From JBAXSK01 sp044358815 (GTDB lineage Bacteria; Cyanobacteriota; Cyanobacteriia; Pseudanabaenales; Pseudanabaenaceae), in NCBI GenBank assembly GCA_044358815.1, contig JBIKNH010000055.1, forward strand, positions 1-21,107: DNA of 21,107 nucleotides. Reading direction: 5' to 3'. A program made the position numbers and the translations under genes. Below, in pieces: positions 14,805 to 21,107 of this stretch. The notes beneath the pieces are model-generated. The model worked only from the letters and a program-made list of their open reading frames with translations. It did no database searches and was not told the origin of the DNA. The stretch's first letter is position 1, and each line of letters begins with the position of its first letter.

Positions 14805-14845
14805 TCTCCAGAAACTCAGGCTATGTTGAGTCTTTTTGCTGGAGA
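14805..14845 (-). promoter_or_regulatory. Two-tier hairpin upstream of metK
   Basis: Outer stem TCTCCAG (14805-14811) with CTGGAGA (14839-14845); inner stem ACTCA (14814-14818) with TGAGT (14827-14831), 8-nt loop, with internal unpaired stretches of 2 and 7 nt. It is about 90 nt upstream of the metK start. It could be part of a metK leader or a separate small RNA; it does not match a SAM riboswitch that I know. Confidence 0.35.
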
Positions 14846-14930
14846 TGTACTGTGAGATCTGGCTGGTGGGGCAGCTACAGCGTAAGTTGGCGCAAAATAT
14901 GGCTGGTGGATTCGTGCCTGAAGTGTTTTA

Positions 14931-15051
14931 TTAAATATTTGGTTAATATTGGCTTAGTATTTCTATTTATTTAGTATTTGATTGGTATTTGGTTGAAATT
15001 TGATTAATGGTTAATTAATAGGTAACTGACAGGTTAATCAACAGTTCAATG
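14931..15051 (+). repeat. Degenerate 11-bp periodic array
   Basis: Units of 11 bp run end to end, clearest at 14964-15007: TATTTATTTAG, TATTTGATTGG, TATTTGGTTGA, AATTTGATTAA (8-9 of 11 matches between neighbours). Weaker units extend on both sides (GTTAATATTGG, CTTAGTATTTC before; TGGTTAATTAA after). It lies in the 740-bp spacer between metK and the gene at 15461. Confidence 0.6.
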
Positions 15052-15280
15052 ACTAATTCCAAATGACTAGTTACCGTTATTATAGGTGAGTGGAGCGGTA
15101 GAAATGAAGCTGTTTAGTATGAACTACAATCAATAGCAGCAAAGTTATCTCTAAAACTAGCAAATCGAATCCAAGGTCAAAGAAATAAGCTTAAAGAAAT
15201 ATTTGATTATCTTAACTAAGTTCTGATGGAGATATATTCTGTTAGGTAATTCTAATTGAATACGGCTAATTCAGCCCCAA

Positions 15281-15308
15281 ACTTAGACTAAAACCACTTA
15301 GACTAAAA
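15281..15308 (+). repeat. 15-bp period direct repeat
   Basis: ACTTAGACTAAAA occurs exactly twice (15281-15293 and 15296-15308), separated by CC. The rest of the spacer 14846-15460 shows no gene; promoter elements for the gene at 15461 could not be assigned. Confidence 0.7.
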
Positions 15309-15460
15309 AGCTAGAGTAAAACTCAACGGCAGCTACCATTACCTAGACACCTAACCATCGGCAGTGTTAAATTACCTGTAGTGACTGGTTTTAGGAATCA
15401 CGGTGGGTCAAAACTGTACATAATCAACAGTCTAGAAACAATCAAACAAATGGAGCTTTT

Positions 15461-16348
15461 GTGGGAAAATCAATTCAAGAACTGATTGATCAGCTACCGA
15501 CTGATAATTTAACCACCGCTGCATTGCAGTCCCTTGATTTCGCGGCTCGGAATGAGTGGCGAAACACAGTCGGTTTTGCGAATACCATCAAGGTGATCAC
15601 GGGTCAAGATGACGAGGCATTCATTCAGCAGGTGGGTGAACGGATCAACGCCCTCTACAATGACCCTGCCCAACCGTATCAGATCGCAGTGTGGCTTTAT
15701 CAAATCGTTGACCATACAGACAGAGCTTTGAGTACTTCTTCTTTCGCTTCCCGATTTGACGAGAAAGTGCCCCTCTCCAACTTCTTCAACGAATTAGCCC
15801 TCAAGTCTGAAGAAGCTCAATCCCTTGATCTATGTCTCAAAATAGTCACAGAATTAATTGCCCTTGGCTATCTGCATCGAGTTTCTGGTAATTCCATTGC
15901 GTATTTTGCTGAGAGTTTGGGAACCTACAGCGATGAGTCATTAATGCGGATGGCTGCCCTAGTGTGTATTGATGGTTTGCTGCCATTGGGAGCGAATTTC
16001 ATCAGCAAGGTTAACGCACGGATGAGTCAGATTACCCCCCATGAACTGCGGGAAAATCTGACATTCCAAAAGATTCGTGAGATGATTCCAGGGCAGTCCG
16101 AAGAACAGAAGTTGAAGTTTATTCGACAGGCTTTTGCTTCTATTACCAGTTGGATGGAGCAACTCATCACAACCCATAACCTATCGCCGGAAGTGGTAGG
16201 TAATCGCCTCCATCGTATCGCTGACTTCGCTGACGATAAACTGGACTGCCTTGGTGCTTTCCTTGATGCAGTTCTCAACTATTACGAACATACTGGTATT
16301 CAAACTGTAATGCGCCGCTTGGTAACCCAGGCAACAGCAGCAGTTTAG
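15461..16348 (+). CDS. Conserved cyanobacterial protein of unknown function
   Basis: A 295-residue, mostly alpha-helical soluble protein with no signal peptide or membrane helix. The opening GKSIQELIDQLPTDNL, the segment ESLMRMAALVCIDGLLPLGANFISKV and the end DDKLDCLGAFLDAVLNYYEHTG strike me as a family conserved among cyanobacteria, but I know of no assigned function. The start is GTG at 15461, chosen because GGAG lies 6 nt upstream and the family-like sequence begins at once. It is monocistronic: a long spacer lies before it and a strong terminator follows at 16377. Remote resemblance to an enzyme family cannot be judged by eye. Confidence 0.8.
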   Translation: MGKSIQELIDQLPTDNLTTAALQSLDFAARNEWRNTVGFANTIKVITGQDDEAFIQQVGERINALYNDPAQPYQIAVWLYQIVDHTDRALSTSSFASRFDEKVPLSNFFNELALKSEEAQSLDLCLKIVTELIALGYLHRVSGNSIAYFAESLGTYSDESLMRMAALVCIDGLLPLGANFISKVNARMSQITPHELRENLTFQKIREMIPGQSEEQKLKFIRQAFASITSWMEQLITTHNLSPEVVGNRLHRIADFADDKLDCLGAFLDAVLNYYEHTGIQTVMRRLVTQATAAV

Positions 16349-16376
16349 ACTGACTAATCCCCTGATTCATTTTTCG

Positions 16377-16410
16377 CCCTCAGGTTTGCCGATCTGAGGG
16401 TTTTGTTTTT
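16377..16410 (+). terminator. Rho-independent terminator
   Basis: A 7-bp stem, CCCTCAG (16377-16383) with CTGAGGG (16394-16400), followed by TTTTGTTTTT. It lies 28 nt after the stop of the preceding gene. Confidence 0.95.
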
Positions 16411-16455
16411 CAGTGGGGCAAACTATTGGTCAATCCCTCTAATTATAGGGTATTT

Positions 16456-16515
16456 GTCAGACAAGATGTCTGACCTACAAGGTATCAATCCATGTAGGAC
16501 GGACATCTTGTCCGT
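16456..16515 (-). repeat. Paired-palindrome (REPIN-like) repeat, copy 2
   Basis: Inverted copy of the element at 2683-2740. Hairpins GTCAGACA-AGA-TGTCTGAC (16456-16474) and ACGGACA-TCT-TGTCCGT (16499-16515). The distance between hairpins is the same as in copy 1. At one position of the second hairpin a T-A pair in copy 1 is replaced by C-G here, keeping the stem. Confidence 0.85.
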
Positions 16516-16700
16516 TGATCCGCTTACAAGACTGTCCCAAAATTATTTGACCAAAATTATTTGAAATGACTAGATCTACATATGGCACATCGAAAATATG
16601 GGAAAGATGTGGCACAATTTCTAAGGTGTGGATTTGGCTCAAGTCTGTAAGTTCGGCGCATCACTTCTATTCTATTGATTTTGATTTAATCTCAATTTAG

Positions 16701-16750
16701 TTTTATTTGATTTTATTTGGTTTTATTTTACTTTATTCTATCTTATTCTA
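16701..16750 (+). repeat. 10-bp tandem array upstream of the tonB-like gene
   Basis: Five successive units: TTTTATTTGA, TTTTATTTGG, TTTTATTTTA, CTTTATTCTA, TCTTATTCTA, with weaker units before (TTGATTTAAT, CTCAATTTAG). It ends 24 bp before the ATG at 16775, in the expected promoter or leader zone. Confidence 0.75.
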
Positions 16751-16774
16751 TTTTTTACCGACAGTGGTTCAATT

Positions 16775-18436
16775 ATGATGGAGCATAAATCTATTCTAAA
16801 ACTGTGGCAGATTCTATTACCAGGAAAACATTTACCTGATGACAGCAACTTAGGGATAACCTCGGCAACGGTTATAGAACAAAAGGAGTTGCACCGCCGC
16901 CTCAGGTATGGCTTTTTAGGGGTAACTGTACCTCTTTCGCTGGGTTTTCACGGTTTGGCTTTGCCCATTGCAGCATTATTTTCTAATAATTACTTCCGTT
17001 CCCCAACAGTCCAGCATAGCCAAGAAGAGCTTCTGATCGATGTATCTGTCACTGAATTGCCCGAGGCGATACAGCCACCTCAAGATAGTGTTGCATCCTT
17101 GCCCAGTAATGATCATAGTCAAGTTAAAGATCCAGTTCAGGATGATGATACTATTGCCGCACTGCCTGCTAGTTCAGTTCCTTTTGCTCCTCTATCCCAA
17201 AACGAATCTCAGAAAAGTGAACCCAAGAATACCACAGCACAGGAACCGCCCCAAGTGGCAACTGCCGGTAATTTAGCTCCAGAGAATACGCCTGATCAAG
17301 AGGTTCCAAAATCTACGCCAACCCCAGTTGCTCCTAGTCCTGTGGCGAGTTTTAGTCCGATGATTGAGCGAATTTTAACCAGTAATGGTTTTAGTAATAA
17401 TTCAGTGCCAGCCCCTCCTAATGTCGGTGGTGGCAATGGTTCGACAGCATCTCTGAATCCAACGGGACTAGGACAAATCGGACGGGGATTGGGTTGGGGA
17501 AATGTGGGGAATCGTCATGGGGCTACTCAGGGAAATGGTTTGAATAGGAATCAGATTGGATTATTTTCGGGAGGTTTGGGCGTGCCTTGGGGTAAAGCTT
17601 CCGGTAATGGCAACGGAAATAATGGAAATGGCAATAATCAGAATGGTAATCAAGGCAGCAATCAGGGTAATGGTAGAGGACGGATTCGTTGTCAGGAATG
17701 TAGTAAACCGCAGTATCCCGACAGTGCCCGCGAACGCCGTTTAGAAGGAGCCGCCACTGTTGCCGTTGATATTGCTCCTGATGGTTCAGTAACTAATGTG
17801 CGAATCATGCAAAGTTCGGGACATCCAGAACTAGATGAGGCTGCGATTAATGCGGCACGGGGTTGGCGTTTTGAAGCTTCAGCCACTGGCAGACAAGCTG
17901 TACCAGGACGGATGAACTTCCAAATTGAAGGATCGGAATATGCTCAGCAGAGTCAACGGGCTAGGGAAACGGCTTCAGCGACTCCACCAGTGAGGGATTC
18001 TGATAATGCTAGTGCTAGTCCAGTGGCGGCTCAAACCAAGCCTGTTACACCCAAACCTACGAACCCTGAGCCTGTCACAAATGAGAAGTTACCTAATATG
18101 ACAACACCTCAAACTTCGGCAACAGGTTCTAATTCTGTTAATAATAGCCCTAATAACCACTCTAATACTAATTCCAATCATAATTTCAGTAATACTACTT
18201 CTAATTCAGTTCCCAACAAGCCAACACCTCATAATCCATCGACATCATCCCCTGAAACGCCTCAATTAAATCCTCCTGTAACGAATGCGGCTCCTGCCAG
18301 TATAGCGCCTATTGGTGAGCCAGTTCCGGCAGCGGTTCCACCAGTAGCAGAACCAATTCCGGAACCTGTTCCAGTGTCTCCAATTGCTAATCCTGGAGCT
18401 AATCCTGTGCCTGATTCGCCTAATTCCACTAAGTAG
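16775..18436 (+). CDS. TonB-like energy transducer with long C-terminal tail
   Basis: A 553-residue protein. A short N-terminal cytoplasmic part with one membrane helix (about 46-70) is followed by a Pro/Ser/Gln-rich region, a Gly/Asn repeat region (about 215-302), then a TonB C-terminal domain (about 304-386: CQECSKPQYPDSARERRLEG, VDIAPDGSVTNVRIMQSSGHPELDEAAINAARGWRF). TonB links inner-membrane energy to outer-membrane receptors. A CxxC (C306, C309) leads into the domain, as I recall from cyanobacterial homologues. After the domain come about 165 disordered Asn/Ser/Pro/Thr residues ending in EPVPAAVPPVAEPIPEPVPV, which is unusual because TonB domains normally end the protein. No exbB/exbD or receptor gene is nearby. 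Start may be ATG 16775 or 16778; no clear Shine-Dalgarno. Confidence 0.88.
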   Translation: MMEHKSILKLWQILLPGKHLPDDSNLGITSATVIEQKELHRRLRYGFLGVTVPLSLGFHGLALPIAALFSNNYFRSPTVQHSQEELLIDVSVTELPEAIQPPQDSVASLPSNDHSQVKDPVQDDDTIAALPASSVPFAPLSQNESQKSEPKNTTAQEPPQVATAGNLAPENTPDQEVPKSTPTPVAPSPVASFSPMIERILTSNGFSNNSVPAPPNVGGGNGSTASLNPTGLGQIGRGLGWGNVGNRHGATQGNGLNRNQIGLFSGGLGVPWGKASGNGNGNNGNGNNQNGNQGSNQGNGRGRIRCQECSKPQYPDSARERRLEGAATVAVDIAPDGSVTNVRIMQSSGHPELDEAAINAARGWRFEASATGRQAVPGRMNFQIEGSEYAQQSQRARETASATPPVRDSDNASASPVAAQTKPVTPKPTNPEPVTNEKLPNMTTPQTSATGSNSVNNSPNNHSNTNSNHNFSNTTSNSVPNKPTPHNPSTSSPETPQLNPPVTNAAPASIAPIGEPVPAAVPPVAEPIPEPVPVSPIANPGANPVPDSPNSTK

Positions 18437-18459
18437 TTTATAATTGTAGCTGATAACTT

Positions 18460-18491
18460 TATAGATTCTATGATTTATAGATTTTATGATT
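18460..18491 (+). repeat. 16-bp tandem repeat, two copies
   Basis: TATAGATTCTATGATT is followed directly by TATAGATTTTATGATT (15 of 16 identical), just after the tonB-like gene. Confidence 0.8.
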
Positions 18492-18545
18492 TTTGGGCAA
18501 CTTTGCTTAGTAACTTGTCTACTAGACCCGTCACACCTTTCACTA

Positions 18546-18677
18546 ATTTGGGAACTATAGTTGTTTGGAATGATTTGTAGAGGTGGCTTCGACTCCACTC
18601 AGCCCTCGGTGTAAGGTAGCTGAGCGGAGTCGGAACTGTATTTTTAATTTGAATTGTCTATATGATTTGGGAACTAT
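18546..18677 (+). repeat. 13-bp direct repeats flanking a palindromic element
   Basis: ATTTGGGAACTAT occurs exactly at 18546-18558 and 18665-18677. Between them lies a hairpin: GACTCCACTCAGC (18591-18603) with GCTGAGCGGAGTC (18619-18631), one mismatch, 15-nt loop. The CGACTCCGCTCAGC-type palindrome is of a kind I recall as dispersed in cyanobacterial genomes. The direct repeats may mark an insertion or a local duplication. Confidence 0.6.
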
Positions 18678-18687
18678 TTTTAGAGCC

Positions 18688-19524
18688 ATGCTAAAGAACA
18701 AAAGGGATCACATTTGGGCATTTGATTTGGAATGGATTCCTGATATACCGACAGGCAGGCGGGTTTACGGTTTGGACTTATCCACAGAGGATCAACAGGT
18801 ACTAGAAACTATGTGGCAAGAGGGAGGCGCAACCCCAGAAAAACCTCGCCCCTATTTGAAAACAATTCTGTGTCGGATTATTTCTTTAGCAACGGTCATT
18901 CGTTCTGTAGAAGGCAATGCTACTAAATTAAAGTTATTTTCTTTGCCTCAAGATGCGAATGAAATCCTTGATGAGCCAACCATCATCCGCCGCTTCCTGT
19001 CAGGGATTGGTAAAGATAAACCGCAATTGGTGGGGTTTAATTCTCGTAATTCTGATTTTCCGATTTTGTTTCAGCGTGCTTTGGTTCATAGCTTAACCGC
19101 CCCTAGTTTCTGTAATCGTCCGCAAAAGAATGATAAATCAGGAGTGGACTACTTCTATCGGTATAGCGAAGATCACTTAGATTTACAGGAATTAGTGAGC
19201 GGTTGGGGAAAAGCCACTCCTTCACTCCATGAAATCGCCCAAGCTTTAGGGATTCCTGGGAAAATCGATACCACTGGCAGTAATGTGATTGATCTATGGA
19301 TGGATGGCAACATCGGACAAATTGTGGCATATAATCAATGCGACGCCTTGACGACCTATCTGGTGTGGTTGAGACTGGCTTATTTTGCGGGACACTTTAC
19401 GAATGAGAAATTTAATTATGAACAGGATTTAGTCAAGAATTTATTGCAGCAGAAAGTCACGACGGGTGAAACTCATTTACAGAAGTATTACGATCGTTGG
19501 CAAGAATTACAAAGTTTATTCTAA
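18688..19524 (+). CDS. PolB-type predicted 3'-5' exonuclease
   Basis: A 278-residue DEDDy-type 3'-5' exonuclease resembling the stand-alone PolB exonuclease family (DNA_pol_B_exo2). Motifs: FDLEW with D13 and E15 (ExoI), VGFNSRNSDFPIL with D123 (ExoII) and YNQCD with Y215 and D219 (ExoIII, YxxxD). It would degrade single-stranded or mismatched 3' ends in repair; the substrate is not shown by the sequence. I chose the ATG at 18688: an upstream GTG at 18583 would add 35 residues read through a palindromic repeat and unlike the family. Its last 11 nt are tandemly duplicated right after the stop (19514-19535). Confidence 0.88.
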   Translation: MLKNKRDHIWAFDLEWIPDIPTGRRVYGLDLSTEDQQVLETMWQEGGATPEKPRPYLKTILCRIISLATVIRSVEGNATKLKLFSLPQDANEILDEPTIIRRFLSGIGKDKPQLVGFNSRNSDFPILFQRALVHSLTAPSFCNRPQKNDKSGVDYFYRYSEDHLDLQELVSGWGKATPSLHEIAQALGIPGKIDTTGSNVIDLWMDGNIGQIVAYNQCDALTTYLVWLRLAYFAGHFTNEKFNYEQDLVKNLLQQKVTTGETHLQKYYDRWQELQSLF

Positions 19525-19603
19525 CTTTATTCTAAAATTCTCTACTTATCTAAGATTCTCTATTTATAAGTTATTTAACAAGTTATTTATCAGTTATTTG
19601 GAA
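19514..19603 (+). repeat. 11/12-bp tandem repeats before the tldE-like gene
   Basis: GTTTATTCTAA (19514-19524, containing the exonuclease stop) is followed by CTTTATTCTAA (19525-19535). Further on, GTTATTTAACAA, GTTATTTATCA and GTTATTTGGAA begin at 19570, 19582 and 19593. Together they fill most of the 110-bp spacer. Confidence 0.65.
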
Positions 19604-19634
19604 TTTCCAGATCGAACCTCATCTCAAATCAGCC

Positions 19635-20984
19635 ATGAACTATAGTCTTACTCAGTTAGAAGAGAATTTCTTTGCCCTTACCACAGCGTTGGTTAGCCAA
19701 TTACAAGCTGAAGAACATTTAACTCTGAACCTCAGTGCCGAACGCAGTCAATTCACCCGATTTAATCAAGGAAAAATCCGCCAAACTGGTTTGGTTGCTG
19801 ACGGTGATATTACAATGATTTTGCAGCTAACAGAACAAGAATATTTTGCCGAGTTCCCTTTTACGGGCAATCTTGAAATTGATCTGCCCACTGCCACCTA
19901 TCACTTAAATAATTTACGGACGGAAATCAAGCAATTACCCGTCAATCCTTACATTGTATTACCCCAAGATTACGGCTCTAGTCATTCGTTTTACAGCGGC
20001 AATCTTTTAAGTCATGAAGCAGTATGCGATGCAATTTTGGAACCCTGTAAGGGATTAGATATTGCGGGTTTGTACGCTGGGGGCGTGATCATACGGGGGA
20101 ATGCCAATTCGGCAGGACAGCGCCACTGGTTCGCTACCGATGCTTTTTGCCTTGACTATTCGCTATTTGTGGATACTCCCGACGGACAAAAAGCGGTCAA
20201 AGATAGTTATGCCGGAACTAATTGGGAACAGGAAGTTTATCAACAGCAAATCGCTCGCTCTGTGTCAGCATTGGAAACCCTGCAACGTCCTAGTATGACC
20301 ATTACCCCAGGTCAATATCGTACCTATTTAGCCCCCGCCGCTACAGCGGAACTAGTGGCATTTCTGACTTGGAGTGTGGGGGAAGCTTCGCTGCAACAGG
20401 GCAGTAGTGCGTTACTTAAATTAACGAAAGGAGAACGGTATCTCTCACCCAAATTTACCTTAGAAGAGAACTTCCGACGGGGTTCCGTGCCGCAGTTTAA
20501 CGAATTAGGCGAAGTTGCTCCCGACGAGTTAATGATTATTGACCAAGGTAAATTAGTGAACTCGCTGGTAAGTGCTAAGAGCGGTAAAGAATACCAGAAG
20601 CTCAGTAATGGTGCTAATGGCAATGAGTCAATGCGTGCGCCGGAAATGGCAGGGGGTAACTTGTCTCAGGCAGAGATTTTGCAACAATTGGGAACGGGAT
20701 TATATTTATCGAATCTCCATTATCTGAACTGGAGTGATCAGCCTAATGGTCGGATTACAGGCATGACTCGGTATGCTTGCTTTTGGGTAGAAAATGGCGA
20801 GTTAGTGGCTCCCATTGAGAATTTACGCTTTGATGAAGTGATTTATGATGCTTTGGGAGAAAATCTCATTGATTTGACTACGGAGAGGGAATTTATCCCC
20901 CACACTGATACCTATGGCAGGCGGTCTTTGGGCGGTATTTTGGTTCCTGGGGTGTTGATTGATCGGTTTACTTTTACACTTTAA
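19635..20984 (+). CDS. TldD/PmbA (TldE) family protein
   Basis: A 449-residue member of the TldD/PmbA family. TldD-TldE heterodimers are metalloproteases that process peptides such as microcin B17; TldE lacks the zinc site and helps bind substrate. Diagnostic parts are the N-terminal QGKIRQTGLVADGDI, the central GQYRTYLAPAATAEL, and the C-terminal TRYACFWVENGELVAPIENLRFDE and the GRRSLGGILVPGVLIDRF end. No HExxH-type zinc motif is visible, which supports TldE/PmbA rather than TldD. No tldD partner lies in the window. The ATG at 19635 begins the conserved region; the Shine-Dalgarno is weak. It may be co-transcribed with the exonuclease, as the gap of 110 bp holds only repeats. Confidence 0.87.
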   Translation: MNYSLTQLEENFFALTTALVSQLQAEEHLTLNLSAERSQFTRFNQGKIRQTGLVADGDITMILQLTEQEYFAEFPFTGNLEIDLPTATYHLNNLRTEIKQLPVNPYIVLPQDYGSSHSFYSGNLLSHEAVCDAILEPCKGLDIAGLYAGGVIIRGNANSAGQRHWFATDAFCLDYSLFVDTPDGQKAVKDSYAGTNWEQEVYQQQIARSVSALETLQRPSMTITPGQYRTYLAPAATAELVAFLTWSVGEASLQQGSSALLKLTKGERYLSPKFTLEENFRRGSVPQFNELGEVAPDELMIIDQGKLVNSLVSAKSGKEYQKLSNGANGNESMRAPEMAGGNLSQAEILQQLGTGLYLSNLHYLNWSDQPNGRITGMTRYACFWVENGELVAPIENLRFDEVIYDALGENLIDLTTEREFIPHTDTYGRRSLGGILVPGVLIDRFTFTL

Positions 20985-20994
20985 CCTTTATGCA

Positions 20995-21107
20995 CTAGGG
21001 AGTGTCATCAAATGAGCCAAATGATAGAAGCGACCATGTGAATAGCACTAAGAAAAGTTTCAGCCAGTTTGTCATATCGAGTGGCAATCGCGCGATATTG
21101 TTTGAGC
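20995..21107 (-). mobile_element. End of an IS5-type insertion sequence
   Basis: The terminus appears near CTAGGGAGTGTCATCAAATG. A CTAG at 20995-20998 fits the short target duplications of the IS427 group of IS5. The element continues past the right edge, so the other inverted repeat cannot be seen. Confidence 0.6.
21008..21107 (-). CDS. IS5-family transposase, C-terminal 32 residues
   Basis: The minus strand reads LKQYRAIATRYDKLAETFLS then AIHMVASIIWLI and a TGA stop. The pattern RYDKLAETFL…HMVASIIWLI is typical of the end of IS5/IS427-type DDE transposases. The rest lies outside the window, so whether it is intact is unknown. Confidence 0.8.
   Translation of the reverse strand, partial: LKQYRAIATRYDKLAETFLSAIHMVASIIWLI

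Noticed and set aside
14734..14900. SAM riboswitch upstream of metK
   Set aside because: Only a two-tier hairpin was found; no pattern of a known SAM aptamer class was recognised.
18583..18687. Upstream GTG start for the exonuclease
   Set aside because: The extra 35 residues are read through a palindromic repeat; the ATG at 18688 sits just before the first catalytic motif.
1..21107. CRISPR array, tRNA or rRNA genes, HIP1 sites
   Set aside because: No evenly spaced exact repeats with unique spacers, no tRNA-like T-loop or rRNA segment noticed, and no GCGATCGC was noticed by eye.

Overview
The window reads as chromosomal DNA of a non-marine cyanobacterium, probably a filamentous or unicellular lineage with A+T-rich spacers. 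The evidence is the gene content: a KGK-domain family, a conserved cyanobacterial protein of unknown function, a TonB-like protein with the cyanobacterial CxxC lead-in, and cyanobacterial RecA, S2 and MetK. Coding density is about 85%. No CRISPR array, tRNA, rRNA or prophage was seen.

Layout. (1) 1-459: 5' part of recA (minus), divergent from an HTH/GrpE-like gene (668-1348). (2) 1349-3191: spacer with an elaborate rpsB leader, rpsB, a strong terminator, a 58-bp paired-palindrome repeat, and stand-alone hisE. (3) 3407-5299: membrane-anchored polysaccharide deacetylase fused to a phosphodiester-glycosidase domain. (4) 5468-6612: three tandem KGK-like paralogues in one tight operon, ending tail-to-tail with a bestrophin-family channel gene (minus, 6619-7545). 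(5) 7630-9260 (minus): PMI-type cupin followed by a DegT/DnrJ aminotransferase, a small sugar-modification operon. (6) 9437-14719 (minus): a large GAF-PAS-GAF histidine kinase, a TatD-family hydrolase and metK (TTG start). (7) 15461-16348: conserved cyanobacterial protein of unknown function. (8) 16775-18436: TonB-like energy transducer. (9) 18688-20984: PolB-type 3'-5' exonuclease and a TldE/PmbA-family protein. (10) 20995-21107: end of an IS5-type insertion sequence.

Most genes are housekeeping or cell-envelope genes. The unusual signal is in the spacers. Nearly every longer spacer carries 2-5 imperfect tandem copies of a short A+T-rich unit, usually 10-12 bp (about one helical turn), with a different sequence at each locus. 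One such array (12 bp x 3) lies inside the tatD coding sequence and adds in-frame residues. Two arrays upstream of minus-strand genes are triple repeats with exactly 11-bp spacing and a TTAA core. That layout resembles the binding sites of OmpR/PhoB-type regulators.

A second signal is a pair of 58-bp elements 13.8 kb apart in opposite orientation. Each is made of two inverted hairpins with the same 11-nt core, like a REPIN, and they show a compensatory base change. The rpsB leader, with duplicated motifs and mutually exclusive stems, is the best candidate for an undescribed regulatory RNA.
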